A stretch of 64,000 nt of DNA from Eudromia elegans (lineage: Eukaryota; Chordata; Aves; Tinamiformes; Tinamidae): contig PTEX01000032.1 in the NCBI GenBank assembly GCA_003342815.1, forward strand, positions 3,673,302 to 3,737,301, written 5' to 3'. The notes under the pieces are model-generated. The model ran no database searches. It saw nothing but the letters and a program-made list of their open reading frames with translations, and was not told the DNA's origin. Shown one piece after another: positions 39,801 to 50,758 of this stretch (positions within the stretch are counted from its first letter, which is position 1; every line of letters starts with the position of its first letter). The translations under genes and the position numbers were made by a program.

Positions 39801-40459
39801 TCCTTGCCAGGCTCCCTGGAGTCTGGTGGCAGTCATGAGCGCTTCAGGAACATTTCACAGAGGCACCAGATTTTACCCCTTGCAGTGGTGGTGAATTTTC
39901 TGCTGGGTGACTGAGCTCCTTCCCTGTTATCTAGCAGTGCTGATAAGGCCACTTCACACTGCCAGGCCGTTCCTGCCCCACTGCCAGAAAGTTTGGAAGA
40001 GCTTTAGAGGGAACTGGATAAAATGTGAATACACTTGGCAGCTGACAGCTCTTGATAAGACAGCCCCAATGTTGCTCCCCTCTTCTCCCATCCACCCTGT
40101 AAGAAGGCTTTTATGCTGTTGAGTTTTACAAAGCCAACCCAATGGTTTATTCTCTGGCAGGTTTAGCTGGTAGACAAGCCTTAAGTTGCAGCTCTGGCTT
40201 GCGCCCTGGAGCTGTCCTGAGAAATCTGGACAGTTCCTGGTGGCTTTGATCCCTCCGTGCTTTCATAAGCCTGGGCTGACGTGTTGCTAATAGCAATTCT
40301 TACTGGACGGTGGGAAGCGAAGAGCTCAGCAGCCCTAGACGCAGCTGTCAGGGTCTCCAGCAGGGCTGGGCGAGGGCTCTGGGGCCCAGGTTTGAGAGGT
40401 GGCTCCAGACAAGCTGAGCACGGATGCCGGGAAGTGCCGGAGCAGCTCATGGCTGCTCA
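36881..40459. other. MTMR8-ASB12 intergenic region
   Basis: No gene is recognisable. Open frames are short and patternless on both strands, and I see no retroposon or RNA gene. Base composition shifts from AT-rich toward GC-rich on the ASB12 side. Confidence 0.6.
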
Positions 40460-40850
40460 GAGCTGACACCCGGGGCGCGCGGCCCCCAGCACCTGTCTGG
40501 CTCTGCCTCCCCCTCTCGCTATATTTACCCTTCCCAAAGGGAACTTTCCAAGAATGGAAGTAGGGAGATAAAACGCCTGCAGGGGCTAAAATTAGCCGTC
40601 GAGCCCGAATGCGGTGGCATTTCAGCTGCGCGCGGGCCCGACGGCCTCATTCCCCCGCAGCCGTCCCCGCCGAGGACGGTCCTGGCTGTTCCTCAGCGGC
40701 GCCTGGGGCTCGCCATGGGGCAGCAGGCACCTGGCCAGGCCTAGGGCAGCGTCACCGACCTCACAGAGGCAAAGCAGCGGCGTCGCGGCGCCCGGTGACT
40801 CGGGGCACATGGAGGGAGCTTGGTGACCATCGCTTGAAGAGAGTGAGTAG
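40460..40850 (+). promoter_or_regulatory. ASB12: Candidate ASB12 promoter and first exon
   Basis: A CpG-rich patch contains a CACCTG E-box at 40490-40495, a TATA-like TATATTTA at 40520-40527 and an exact MEF2 consensus CTAAAATTAG at 40586-40595. A strong GTGAGT donor at 40843 could end a non-coding first exon, and the ASB12 coding exon has its own acceptor (CATAG, ending at 42448). The arrangement is inferred from motifs and spacing; no transcript evidence is available. Confidence 0.4.
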
Positions 40851-42448
40851 GTTTTTCTGTCGCTCTTAGGTTGCTGGTAGCATCTCGGGTGGCCTCTGCG
40901 GGCAGCTCCATCAGTGCGGGAGGTGGTACCTGGTCCTTGATTCTCTGAGCGCCTCCTCACACTGGCACTGGCAGGAATGTCCCTCTGGAGATGCTGGTTC
41001 CCGTTGTCTGGAAACGCTGCAGCTAGTCGATTGCTGTTCAGGCCAGTTTCCATGGGGAACATGTAGAACTGTGTGGAGCCTCTTTGGAACCGACTCTTGG
41101 ATCACCCCCTGGCTCAAAGTCACGTAGCCAGGAGAGTTTGGGAGCTCCAGGGCTTGCCTGTAGCCTGTCTCCCGAATAAAGCACTACTCTGTGATTTCAT
41201 GCATTTGTGTATAAATGAATGGGGGAGGCTTGGCAGGTTGGAGTGCAGTGGGGCTCTGCCTGCCCCAGTGCCGTCAAACATGCTCTACTTAATCCTGTGG
41301 CTGCAGAGGTGACCGTGCACAGGGTTCCTCCTGGCCGTGCTTCACACAGCAAGGGCCCATGTGAGACACGGCGGCCGTGCCTCGGTGACGGTACCGCTGG
41401 GGCACGTTTGCAGCAAGGGGCTATTTGCTTCATGCTGCTGCCTTCTGTGCTGAGAGTGAGGCAGCCTCCAAGGATGCACCCATGAGGGCAGCGGCGCCCG
41501 CGGCCACCCCTCCTGAGGAGTCAGAGCTGCAACGGGGAGGGACGGCAGGGAGAATCCGCCGGGAACAGGCAGGAGGCCGCTCCTCGGCCTCCCCACATCC
41601 AGGGCTGCAGCGAGCAGCATCTCTCCTGCGGCCCCCTTTTAGAGCAGGAGAACAGCCAGGCTCGGCCCTGGTGGAGCTCGAGCGTCTGCAGAGTTTGGGG
41701 GAGTTTAATGCTAAAGGCTCCTCGGGCTGGGTTTGCACCAACAGCAGCTCTCGTGTTGAAACTGAATCCCAGCTAGTCCCTTTAAAAAGAGCAAAGCATA
41801 AAAATTACCAGGTTCTTCTTTGAGCCTGCTCTGCAGTAAAACCCAGCAGTGCTGCTGGCTCCTTAAATCACATTCAGAATTTTCTGTAGGGTAAAAAATA
41901 CTTGTTAAAGCAGCCCTGTGTTGATGTAGCCTTTGGCCAGGCTGCTCATATGAGGCAGCCAGCTCAAAGCTGGGCTGATCGTGCTGTTTTCAGATGCATC
42001 CTTACCCAACAGCCCTCATGGGGAATGGCCAGACTGGCTAGTTCTGAGGATGTGGGGAGAACTGGTGGCCTCATTTACCAGCTGAGTGCAGAATCCTTTC
42101 AGAAATCTAGTTTTAAATGACTGGTAGCCACGCATTTGTCTATCCCCTACCTTTTTACCGCCTGTGGGAGTAGCAGCAGCAAATCATTGCAAGAAAAAAC
42201 ATGGGAGTCTGGTGGGCTCCCGATGCACTGTGTGATCTTCAACACCAAGCTCAGGCTTGTGTTTGTCCATCGCTGTGACCTCTTTGAGAGGTGGCTCGTG
42301 TATGTGCTAGAGCAATGAGCTCCATCTGAAGGCTTCACAAGGCTTCCTCTCCTGGGAGATTTTGAGCAGGTGGCTTAAACAGAAGAAAGACAAGGGGGCT
42401 GGTGGGGGACAGCACAGGTTCTAATGCTCTTTTCTTGTCATCCCATAG
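40851..42448 (+). other. ASB12: Probable ASB12 first intron
   Basis: If the GTGAGT at 40843 is the first donor and the AG at 42447-42448 is the acceptor, this stretch is intronic. It contains no convincing coding segment or mobile element. Confidence 0.35.
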
Positions 42449-42470
42449 ATCTCATGCTTTACAATTTACA

Positions 42471-43293
42471 ATGAAAGTGGTACTTAGAAGACCGACCAAA
42501 AAAATGAGCCTAATGGACATAACTAAAATTTTCTCCATGCTCCAGCCCAGAGAAGATGAAGAGGATAATGGAGAAAGCCAGGAGCTGAACCAAGCGGTGT
42601 CTGAGGATGACTATCAAACTCTTGATAAACTCTTGCGCCAAGACAAATACAAAAAATTTATCAACAGCAGAAGTGGCTGGGGGGTACCGAGCACCCCGCT
42701 CCGCCTCGCCGCCTCCAAGGGCCACGTACGGAGCTTAGAGGTCCTCCTGGCCCACGGAGCAGACGTGGACAGCCTGGACGTGAAAGCGCAAACGCCGCTG
42801 TTCACTGCCGTGAGCAACGGGCACCTGGAGTGCGTTAAAGCTCTCCTGGACGCGGGGGCCTGTCCCTCCGGCAGCATCTACAACAACTCCTCTCCACTGC
42901 TCACGGCTGCTCGGGATGGTGACATCGGCATCCTGCGAGAGCTCCTGGCCCACGGGGCGGACGCCAACGTCAAGGCGCGGGTGCCTGAGTGGGCTGCCAA
43001 TGCTGCGGCTTGCTCGGGCCCGCTGTACCTGGCTGCAGTTTACGGGCACCTGGAGTGCTTCAAGACGCTGCTGCTTTACGGAGCCGACCCCAATTACAAC
43101 TGCACAGATGAGAAGATGATCGCACGGATCAAGCAGCCCAAGACTCTGCTGGAATTTTGTCTGGGACATGGCTGCAGGAGTGAATTCATCAAGCTGCTCA
43201 TCGACTTCGGAGCCAATGTGTACCTGCTGAACGTGGCAGGGGAGAAGCTCGCGCCCAGCACCGAGGGCCTGGAGCTGCTGCTCAGGGAGAGAG
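42471..43293 (+). CDS. ASB12: ASB12 coding exon 1 (ankyrin repeats)
   Basis: Residues 1-274 plus the first base of codon 275. It ends GAGAGAG|GTATCA, a weak donor lacking the usual A and G at +4 and +5. If the intron is retained the frame stays open to 43436 and ends without a SOCS box. Confidence 0.92.
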
Positions 43294-43902
43294 GTATCAT
43301 GTGTGTGCCTGGAGGGCTGGCTTTGCTGCGGACAGGGCAGGGGTGCAGTTTGCTTGAGATTGCCCTTCCCTTCATCTCTGCTAATAATGTTGATGTTCTC
43401 CTTGTTGGAGTAGTTTTGGGGACTGTTTATCTGTAATCTGAGTATTGTTTCTATAGTTGAGGCACACAGAGTTTTCACTTGTGTTGGATACTGTTTTTCA
43501 ACAGGACTATTCCTTCCCTTTCTGCTGCTGTATACTGGCTCTCTTGTACTGCTCAGGTCCTGAAAAACTTTGCTTAGTTTGGTACAATGCTGGGGGAGTT
43601 CGTCTCTGCACACCCAGCTCCCAATGCACATGGGCTGCTAGGGCTGCTCCTGAACATGCAGTGCTCAACCTCTCCCAGACCCCTCCAGCTTCAGTGAACT
43701 GAACCGAAGGTCTCCGGTGATTTCTCTTTTTATTTACTTGTGTGTTTTCTCTCTCTCTCTCCTCCTAGCTCATCCCAAATCCCTGCTGTCTCAGTCCCGA
43801 CTGGCTGTGAGGAACCTTCTGAAGCTGGCAGGCCACGTGCAGGCCATTGGCGAGCTGGACATCCCACCTGTCCTGCGGAGCTACCTCCAGCACCAGCTAT
43901 AG
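42471..43902 (+). CDS. ASB12: Ankyrin repeat and SOCS box protein 12 (2 coding exons)
   Basis: This is a substrate-recognition subunit of an Elongin B/C-Cullin 5 ubiquitin ligase; its substrate is not known from sequence. Two exons (42471-43293 and 43769-43902) join in phase 1 to give 318 residues. Ankyrin repeats occupy about 40-255, with clear units at 75-104 (TPLRLAASKGH), 108-137 (TPLFTAVSNGHLECVKALL), 140-169, 183-212 (GPLYLAAVYGHLECFKTLL) and 225-255. The SOCS box is residues 275-318, ending SYLQHQL as in human ASB12. The start at 42471 (MKVVLRRPTKK) is the first ATG after the splice acceptor that is in the main frame. An internal ATG at 42504 (MSLMDITKIF) gives 307 residues and matches the human MNLMDITKIF start as I recall it, so either may be used. 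Confidence 0.95.
43769..43902 (+). CDS. ASB12: ASB12 coding exon 2 (SOCS box)
   Basis: Residues 275-318 and TAG. A TC-rich tract and CTCCTAG precede it. The Elongin BC-box is SLLSQSRLAV (279-288), with Ser in place of the usual Cys at its sixth position. The Cul5-box equivalent is LDIPP (304-308). Confidence 0.95.
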
Positions 43903-44690
43903 GAGGAAGCCCTCGATGCAGGTGGAGCTCCCACGAACCGTGTCAAGCACCTGAATTAAAAGCTGCTCCGAAGTCACGGTTGCCGAGCGCAAAACAGCCC
44001 TGATTTGATCAGCGACTTCAAGGTGATTGTGGCTTAAGAAGTGTCCCCAGAAGGGGTTGCCTGTGTGAAAAGGATATTTCCCTCTCTGTGGAGGGCAAGC
44101 GGGCGAAAGCAAATGGAAGAGAACTCTGCACCCAAAGTGTTGGCATGATGGTAGAAAAGGATCTGGCTGAATTAGTGTTTGGTGGTAAACCCTCTTCATA
44201 CCTTCAGTAGTCAGAAATTGGTTGGAGAAGGGCCTGGGAAAAGGCTTGATGGCCAAGCCCGAGAAAAGCCTGTTTTTGCCTCCTCCCTTCTTGGGGAAAA
44301 GCGGAGAGGAAGGAGGTTAAAGTGGTCTCCACACCCCTAGCTCCATGTAAGGCTGATTTGGGGAGGTTCTGCAAGTATTTCCTCTGCTTCTCCACTGCCA
44401 GGCTGGGAGTGGGGCAGCAGAGGAACATGTGCGGTGGAGAGCTTGCCTCATAAAGCTTCCTGCTGGCAGTGGTTCTGCACCCTGGTGCCCTGTGTGACCT
44501 CTGGATCTCCTTGAATGGCCAAACGGAGGTGGTCTTAGGCTGCATTTTCAAACATTGTTTAAACATCAACAAGTATTTCTGTGGTTTTGAGGGACAGAGG
44601 ATCCTTTTCCCAGCCGCGTGCCCTCGATGGGGCAGGGCTTGTCTTATGTGTATGTACTATTCTTATTAAATTGTTGTGACCTGTTTGGTA
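43903..44690 (+). terminator. ASB12: ASB12 3' UTR and candidate poly(A) site
   Basis: ATTAAA at 44665-44670 is followed by TGTTGTGACCTGTTTGG, a good GT-rich downstream element, giving a UTR of about 0.8 kb. An earlier weak hexamer (ATTAAA near 43955) lacks such context. No other gene is visible in the stretch. Confidence 0.55.
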
Positions 44691-47600
44691 AAGTACTGAT
44701 TAACTGCTAAGGGACGAGCCAGGAAGCTCAGCCAATATCACCTGGAAGTGACACAGAGGCACAGGACGCTGCCCAATGGTGCAACTACCTGGGTTTGCCC
44801 AAATTCTGGGAAGCAAAGCCTTGGGAGCGTTCCCCATAGGCACCGGTTGGCCCCCTCATTCACTGCTTCCTTGGGCAGGCGTCTGCTGCTGAAATATCCA
44901 CTTGTGGGCAGAAACGCCAGTGCCAGGATTGCTTCTGGCTGGCCACCTCTGCATTCACCATTATAGAACGTAAGAGTCACGTTGTTATCGTGTGAGCTTG
45001 TGAGGCCACCTGCGAGCTGTGACCTCCTCTGCCCGCAGCACATCTCGGGTAACCCAGCAGAAGGAGGTGTCCCCTGTGCAAGGTGTGAAAAACAGTTGTA
45101 TTTTCAAGTAAAACCACACACAGCCTAAAACCACACATACCCTGTCTGCAGCAGGCACTCTGCCCCTCTGTGAAGCCTACAGGACTGGCTCCCGCAAACT
45201 GGAATGTGCATTTTGGTGGATTTAAGGCAGGGAGGGAGCTTAGGCATTCCTGAGGCAGCTCTGCCAGTGATTCACTCCCTGGCTTTGGCAACCATGTAGG
45301 CCTCTTTTCTTACGGGCTTCTGCAAAACCATTGTTTTTTGGGTTTGGTTTTTTGTTTTATTTTATTTTTTGCAAAGTGATGGTCAAATCTGCAATTAACT
45401 CTGATTGTGCCCTGGCAATCCCAGTAGAAAAATCCCTGGGGAGTGGGGTTGGTGTGTGTCAAAGTCGGGCTTTCCTGAGTGGGACAGACTCTAGAAGAGC
45501 TGTCTGAGCTCTGCTTTTTAAAGTGAAAAACAAAGATTGGAGAATGCAGCCACAAGAGACGGTCCCCTGTGGTGAGTTCTTATTACCCATAGTGGCTCCC
45601 CATGGTGGGGGCAGATCCGCGCTGCAATCATCTTTTTTTTTTTTTGATGCCAGCAATGGGGACAGTGTCCCTTAAATCAAAGTTTGCAATTGGAGGTTAT
45701 AGCCCAGAAGAGGCTGTAGTGTGAGTAGTTAATCTGGCTGGTCTCTCCTGCAGCAGATGATGAGTGATAAAACCTACCAAGGGGTAAACTCAGCCCGAGT
45801 GTTTTGCACTGAGCCTTGCTCTACTCTTAATAACTGATGCTGTGACAGTGGGGAGCAGGGACAGGCTTTCCTTAATTATGTTTATTGCTGCCTTTCAATG
45901 CATGGAAGGAAGGAGCAGTGAAATGGCTGGAGCAGTGAACTGTGTGGCTCTTCTTGCAGAGGGAGCATAGCTGCTCAGTGCTGGGTTGCGGCGTGCTCAT
46001 CGCTGTGAACAGGGGCCCCCTTGGTGCAGTGGAGAGGGTGATTTGCTGGCATTTATAGCCCTGTGGTGCCGCTGCTGCTCCTCTGCAGCCTGGGACATGG
46101 GTGACTGTTACATTCTGGACCGTCTTTAGGATTTAGCTAAATATATCTCATATACTTTGTTTACTACAGTGTAAGTGTAACTTGAGTGCAACCACGGTTA
46201 GGGAAAGGCAAGTGGAAGCTGCAGCTGTATCCAAATACATCTCCCGGTGCCTCCAGTTGCTCAGCACATGCAGAAAGGCTCTTTGGCCTCCCAGAGCGAT
46301 GTGTTCTGTGAGACTTTGGTAACTGCTCCTAGCCGTTATTGAACATCTCTTGCAAAATGTCAGCTTGGCATCGGCTCGAGTTAGCTCGCTGTTTGCAAAA
46401 CAGGCACATTTTGCATTATTTATAGGCTTCTGATCTAACTGTTAGTTCAAAGACTGTGGGAGCTATTAATTAGCATCCATTAGGCTGCAGGACATCTCCG
46501 GAGGGAAGTATGAAGGGCCCCTAGCTTGGCATAGTTGAAATTAGCATGGACAATGATTTAGCAACTACTCTGTAGGGAGCAGTTGTGCGTTGGCTGTGAA
46601 ACGGGGCTGTGAAACGGGGCTCGGTGATCTAATAGGTCTTCACCTTTCCTAAAAGAGCTGCAGCAGCCCCTTCTCGAGGGGTGAGATTAATGGCTCGAGG
46701 GTCAGGAAGCAGCATACGGAGGGCAGCAGGTCTGGATGGTCACTGAAGACCTGTCAAGTCCCTGAACAAGCTAGTTCATGTGCAAATACAGACTGACCAG
46801 ACTGTGGTGCACCCAAAACACTGGATTTGTGTTCCTTCTCCTCTGCCCGTGGCTAAAAATCTTCTATTTTGTTTGAGGAATCCAAAGGGAATCCTTTCAG
46901 CTCCTGTTCTGATCTGCTGAAGGAACATGATGGCCCTTGGGCAGTCTCTACGGGAAGAAACCCATCGCTGCACACCTTAGTGTTCACATTGACACCTGGA
47001 AACCTTCCCATTGTTTAACCGGCACCAATTTGTCTGTAGGCTTTTCCTTAGCCCTAGGAAATGGGATTAAAAGTAGAACAGGAAAGTTTGTTTTATGCAT
47101 GAGCATCAAGTTAGATATATTTAAAGCTATATAAAAGAGCCCACTCTGGCTCTTCTCTTGCAGTTTGGGCCAGGTAAGTCTTACACCATGGAGTTGCACA
47201 GCATTAGCATTTTAAATGCTAATTCTTCTGTTGTTATTAGACCACTGCCAAAACCGTGCTGGGAGAGGTTAGAGTCACTAAGTGTGTGCAGAGAGCACAG
47301 CTGAGTCCCCAGCACCTCCTGCGGGCTGAGCCTTCACCTTGCGACCACCAGCCAGGGCCCTGACTCAGCTGCGTTGGTGATGGGTCACTGCTCCGCTAGG
47401 GACAAGGGCCTGGGTTACCTCCCCTCCTTGTCCATGGGCCGCTGAATGGCCCTTGGGAGCTAATGACTTCCAGCCCCTGCTGTCCTGGGATGGATGCGTG
47501 CCAGCAGCCTGAATGGGAATATAATTTGTTAATATTTGAATGGATGAAAAATTTCATTTTCAAGGTAATCGTGCTAAACAAGCAGCAGCTGGTGGTTCTA

Positions 47601-49544
47601 ATAACAGCTGTCCATGTTTATTAATTAATGGGAGCTTCATGATGGGGAGCAGTTTGCAGCAGCGTGTCTAGCTCCAACCAGCAGGCTGCACTCCGGAGAC
47701 AAGTTGCTCTGTTGCCTTCCTTGCCCAACAGGCGTTACCGGATCTCTGGGAAAGGGCTCCTCTTTGCAAAGATGTTCCCAGCTTGAATTTCTCCTGCACA
47801 GCAGTTCAAATAACAGTGGAAGGGGAATACTTAGAAACAGCCTGGGGAAGGTTTTGCCTGCTGCGCTTGAGTAGTGCCCGTGGCCGCTGGTAGCAGCGTT
47901 CTGTGCTCGGTGTGTCTTTTGTTAAGCCTCCTGATGGCCCTGAGGGGCGAGCACTGCGCTCGCTTTTTTATCCAAGCACAAAACCACAGCCAAGGCCAGC
48001 GCTCGTGCAGTTGGCTCTGGGCCTTGGGCGCTGGTATTGTGCTGGCCCGGCCCTGCTGATCCTGGGGATCTGAGGGATAGCAGCAGCGTTCCGATGAGCG
48101 GAACATGCTCAAGGGAATTTAACGCCGGCTTTTGAAAGCTTTGTCTGTGGATGGAGCAGCGGAGCTGGTGCCCGCTGTGCCTGCTGAGGCCAAGCAGCTC
48201 CTCTGAGATATCCTCATCCTGGGGACACCTCGGCCTTAGTGCCTCCTGAAGCTTCTTGGGAGCAGGTGGTGTCAGGATGGTTGTGGCCACCTCCTCAAGG
48301 TTGTCCTGCCATGAATGCCAAAGCTTGAGAGGGATCCTGCTCCTGTCTGACCTCACCCACCCCAAGCGAGGGCATCCATGCGCCCACCAAGGCTGCGGGC
48401 GACCAGACGTCGTCGTCGCTTCCTCTCCCCAGGCACCGCAGCCTCTCGAGCTGCTGAGCTGACACGTGGGCATGCGGATTGGATGGTCCCATGTCACGCT
48501 GGGGCTGCCTGTCTCTGTGTCTGTGTGCGGTGTGACGGCTGCTCTGCTCCCGTGCTGTGGCGCTCAGGCACCATCTGCCTCTGCGCCGCCCCATATGCTA
48601 CCTCACGGCCCCCCGGCGGGACCCCCCGTGTCCTGCCTGCCCCTTGCCCTGGCATGCACTGTTGATGATCCTCTTGCAAATTAAGATGATTAGGGTAAAG
48701 CAAGGGAAACAGCCGTCGGGCTGCCCCTGGGGCTGGGAATCTGCTTCCTGGGGAAGGAAGGTGCGGGAAGAAGAGAAAAAGGGGATGAACTGGCACGTGT
48801 TCCCAGGAATGGCTTGTTGGAGAGCCCTGAAAACCAAACTCCTTTAGGTTCAAATCACTGCTCTGCTTTAGCTCAGGTCCTTCTTTCCCTCGTGCCCAAG
48901 ACTGGGAGCAGCAAAAGGGGCTGCATAGTGTTTAAGGGGCTGTTAAATATGGTCCCAAGAAGTGAGCTCCCTGGCTGACAAAGGCCAGACACCAGGGGAC
49001 AAGAGCGCAGCTGCCCTGGGAGGAATTAGTTAGCAGATTGCCCTCTTGGGCCTCTGCTCTTGCCCTCCCCTGTGCTGCTAGGTGTCCTTCAAAGCTGAGG
49101 ACCCCAGTGCTTAGGCAGGTGGGAGCCCTGGTGGCCCCAGTGACCAGCCTGATCCCCCAGCAAGTGAGCTGCTCCAGTCACCAGTGGCGGTGTTGGGGAC
49201 AAGCTGCTGGGATGTCTACCCACTAAGAAAAATCTCTGAGGGCTATTTTGAGCTCCTGGGGACATTTCCCTGTCCCCAGCTTAGTGGACAGTCAGTACGG
49301 CTGCTGTTTTTAACCTCCACCCCACTCGGCTGTGGCCGATGCCCTCCGCTTCCCTCGCACCCCATCGCTACCTTGTCTCCCTGGGGTTTGTCTCTGGCAA
49401 TAACGGTGCTTCTCTAACCAGGGCACGGTGGCTACGCCCCAGCTACGACCACGGGAAAACACAGGCGAGGCAAAACGCTTGACTTGACTGTGATGAACCT
49501 TAAACAGCTCGGCTAAAAACCGCTGGGTCTCGCCTGGGAAGAGA
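44691..49544. other. ASB12-AMER1 intergenic region
   Basis: No gene is recognised. The stretch is mixed GC-rich and AT-rich. A 14-base direct duplication (GGCTGTGAAACGGG) lies near 46592-46620. AT-rich islets with homeodomain-type TAATTA words and E-boxes at about 46.34-46.56 and 47.5-47.64 kb look like possible conserved non-coding elements. Confidence 0.5.
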
Positions 49545-50390
49545 GGCAGTGTGTGACGGTGGCACACGGCGTGCCAGCAGCACACAAGTGGCACTGTATG
49601 GGGTGCCAGCAGCACACGCACTGGGTGGCAGTGACACGAGCAGGAACAGGACATGGTGGGTGACTGGAGGTGGCTGGGAGCCCAGGCACAGGGTGGCAGT
49701 GGCACAGGGGGGACGGCACTGGCGTACCTGGGGGGTACAGCAGGACACCTGCTGTACCAGCAGAATGTGGGGGGGTGACAGGAGGATGTGGTGTCATGGA
49801 ACCACAGTCGTGTCACCACAATACATGTGTACCCCTGTTGGTTGGGGTGTCACTGTGTCACCTGTGGGATCTCAGCTGAGCACACACCACTGGGGTGTCA
49901 CTGTGCCACGCACACCATGTCACTCACAGTGTCACTGTATCACCCTCAGTGTCACAGCTGTGCAGTGTCACAAAACCAATGTGTCCTCATGTCACCTGTG
50001 AAGTCAGAGTGCCACACATGCCATGTCACACAACTGTTGTGTCCCTGTGTCACCATAATGTCATGCACTCATGGTGCCAAGCTACCAGGGTGTCCCCATG
50101 TCACCCACAGCCAGGGTGTCCCCGTGCCAGGTGTGATGTCACAAGCACTGTCACACCATAACAGTGTCCCTATGTCCCCCATTGTGACACACCAGAGCGT
50201 CACACACAGACTCTGACACGCAGCGTCCTGTGTCGCCTTTGTGCCGCAGCCACGCGCACCTCACCTTGCACAACCGGGCGCCACCCACGTGTCCCGGCGC
50301 CACACCGGCTGCGTGACGTCACGCACGGTCCCCCGTGCCACCTGTGGTGTCACAGCCACGCACGCAGCGTCGCGCGCGGTGTCACAGCGG
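49545..50390. repeat. Degenerate GTGTCAC-type minisatellite
   Basis: Variants of GTGTCAC, CATGTCAC, GTGTCCC and GTGCCAC recur every 15-40 bases, densest from about 49790 to 50230 and fading into the CpG island. The 5' part has related GTGGCA and CAGCAGCACAC words. Unit length is irregular, which points to an old, diverged array. Open frames through it give repetitive His/Val/Thr/Ser peptides and are not genes. Confidence 0.8.
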
Positions 50391-50414
50391 CGCCCCCGGG
50401 GACGGGGCGTTGCC

Positions 50415-50483
50415 ACCGCCCCCAACGGCCGCCGCCCCCAACGGCCGCCGCCAACGGTCGCCAACGGCCGCCGCCAGCGGCCG
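50415..50483. repeat. GC-rich CCAACGGCCGCCG tandem repeat
   Basis: About five imperfect copies of a CCCCCAACGGCCGCCG / CCAACGGCCGCCG unit end directly at the N run. The repeat may continue through the gap and is a plausible cause of it. Confidence 0.85.
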
Positions 50484-50758
50484 NNNNNNNNNNNNNNNNN
50501 NNNNNNNNNNNNNNNNNNNNNNNNNNNNNNNNNNNNNNNNNNNNNNNNNNNNNNNNNNNNNNNNNNNNNNNNNNNNNNNNNNNNNNNNNNNNNNNNNNNN
50601 NNNNNNNNNNNNNNNNNNNNNNNNNNNNNNNNNNNNNNNNNNNNNNNNNNNNNNNNNNNNNNNNNNNNNNNNNNNNNNNNNNNNNNNNNNNNNNNNNNNN
50701 NNNNNNNNNNNNNNNNNNNNNNNNNNNNNNNNNNNNNNNNNNNNNNNNNNNNNNNNNN
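50484..50758. other. Assembly gap (275 N)
   Basis: Unknown bases inside the GC-rich island. Reading frames that cross it are not interpretable. Confidence 1.

Noticed and set aside
42735-43631. 298-codon open frame on the minus strand opposite ASB12
   Set aside because: It is antisense to the ankyrin exon, where GC-rich third positions keep the opposite strand open. It has no recognisable domain, and the + strand frame clearly matches ASB12.
47922-48497. 191-codon minus-strand open frame
   Set aside because: It lies in GC-rich intergenic DNA with no domain, splice context or partner exon, and overlaps other similar chance frames.
49549-50216. Open frames giving His/Val/Thr/Ser-rich repetitive peptides
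   Set aside because: They are translations of the GTGTCAC minisatellite, open in several frames at once.
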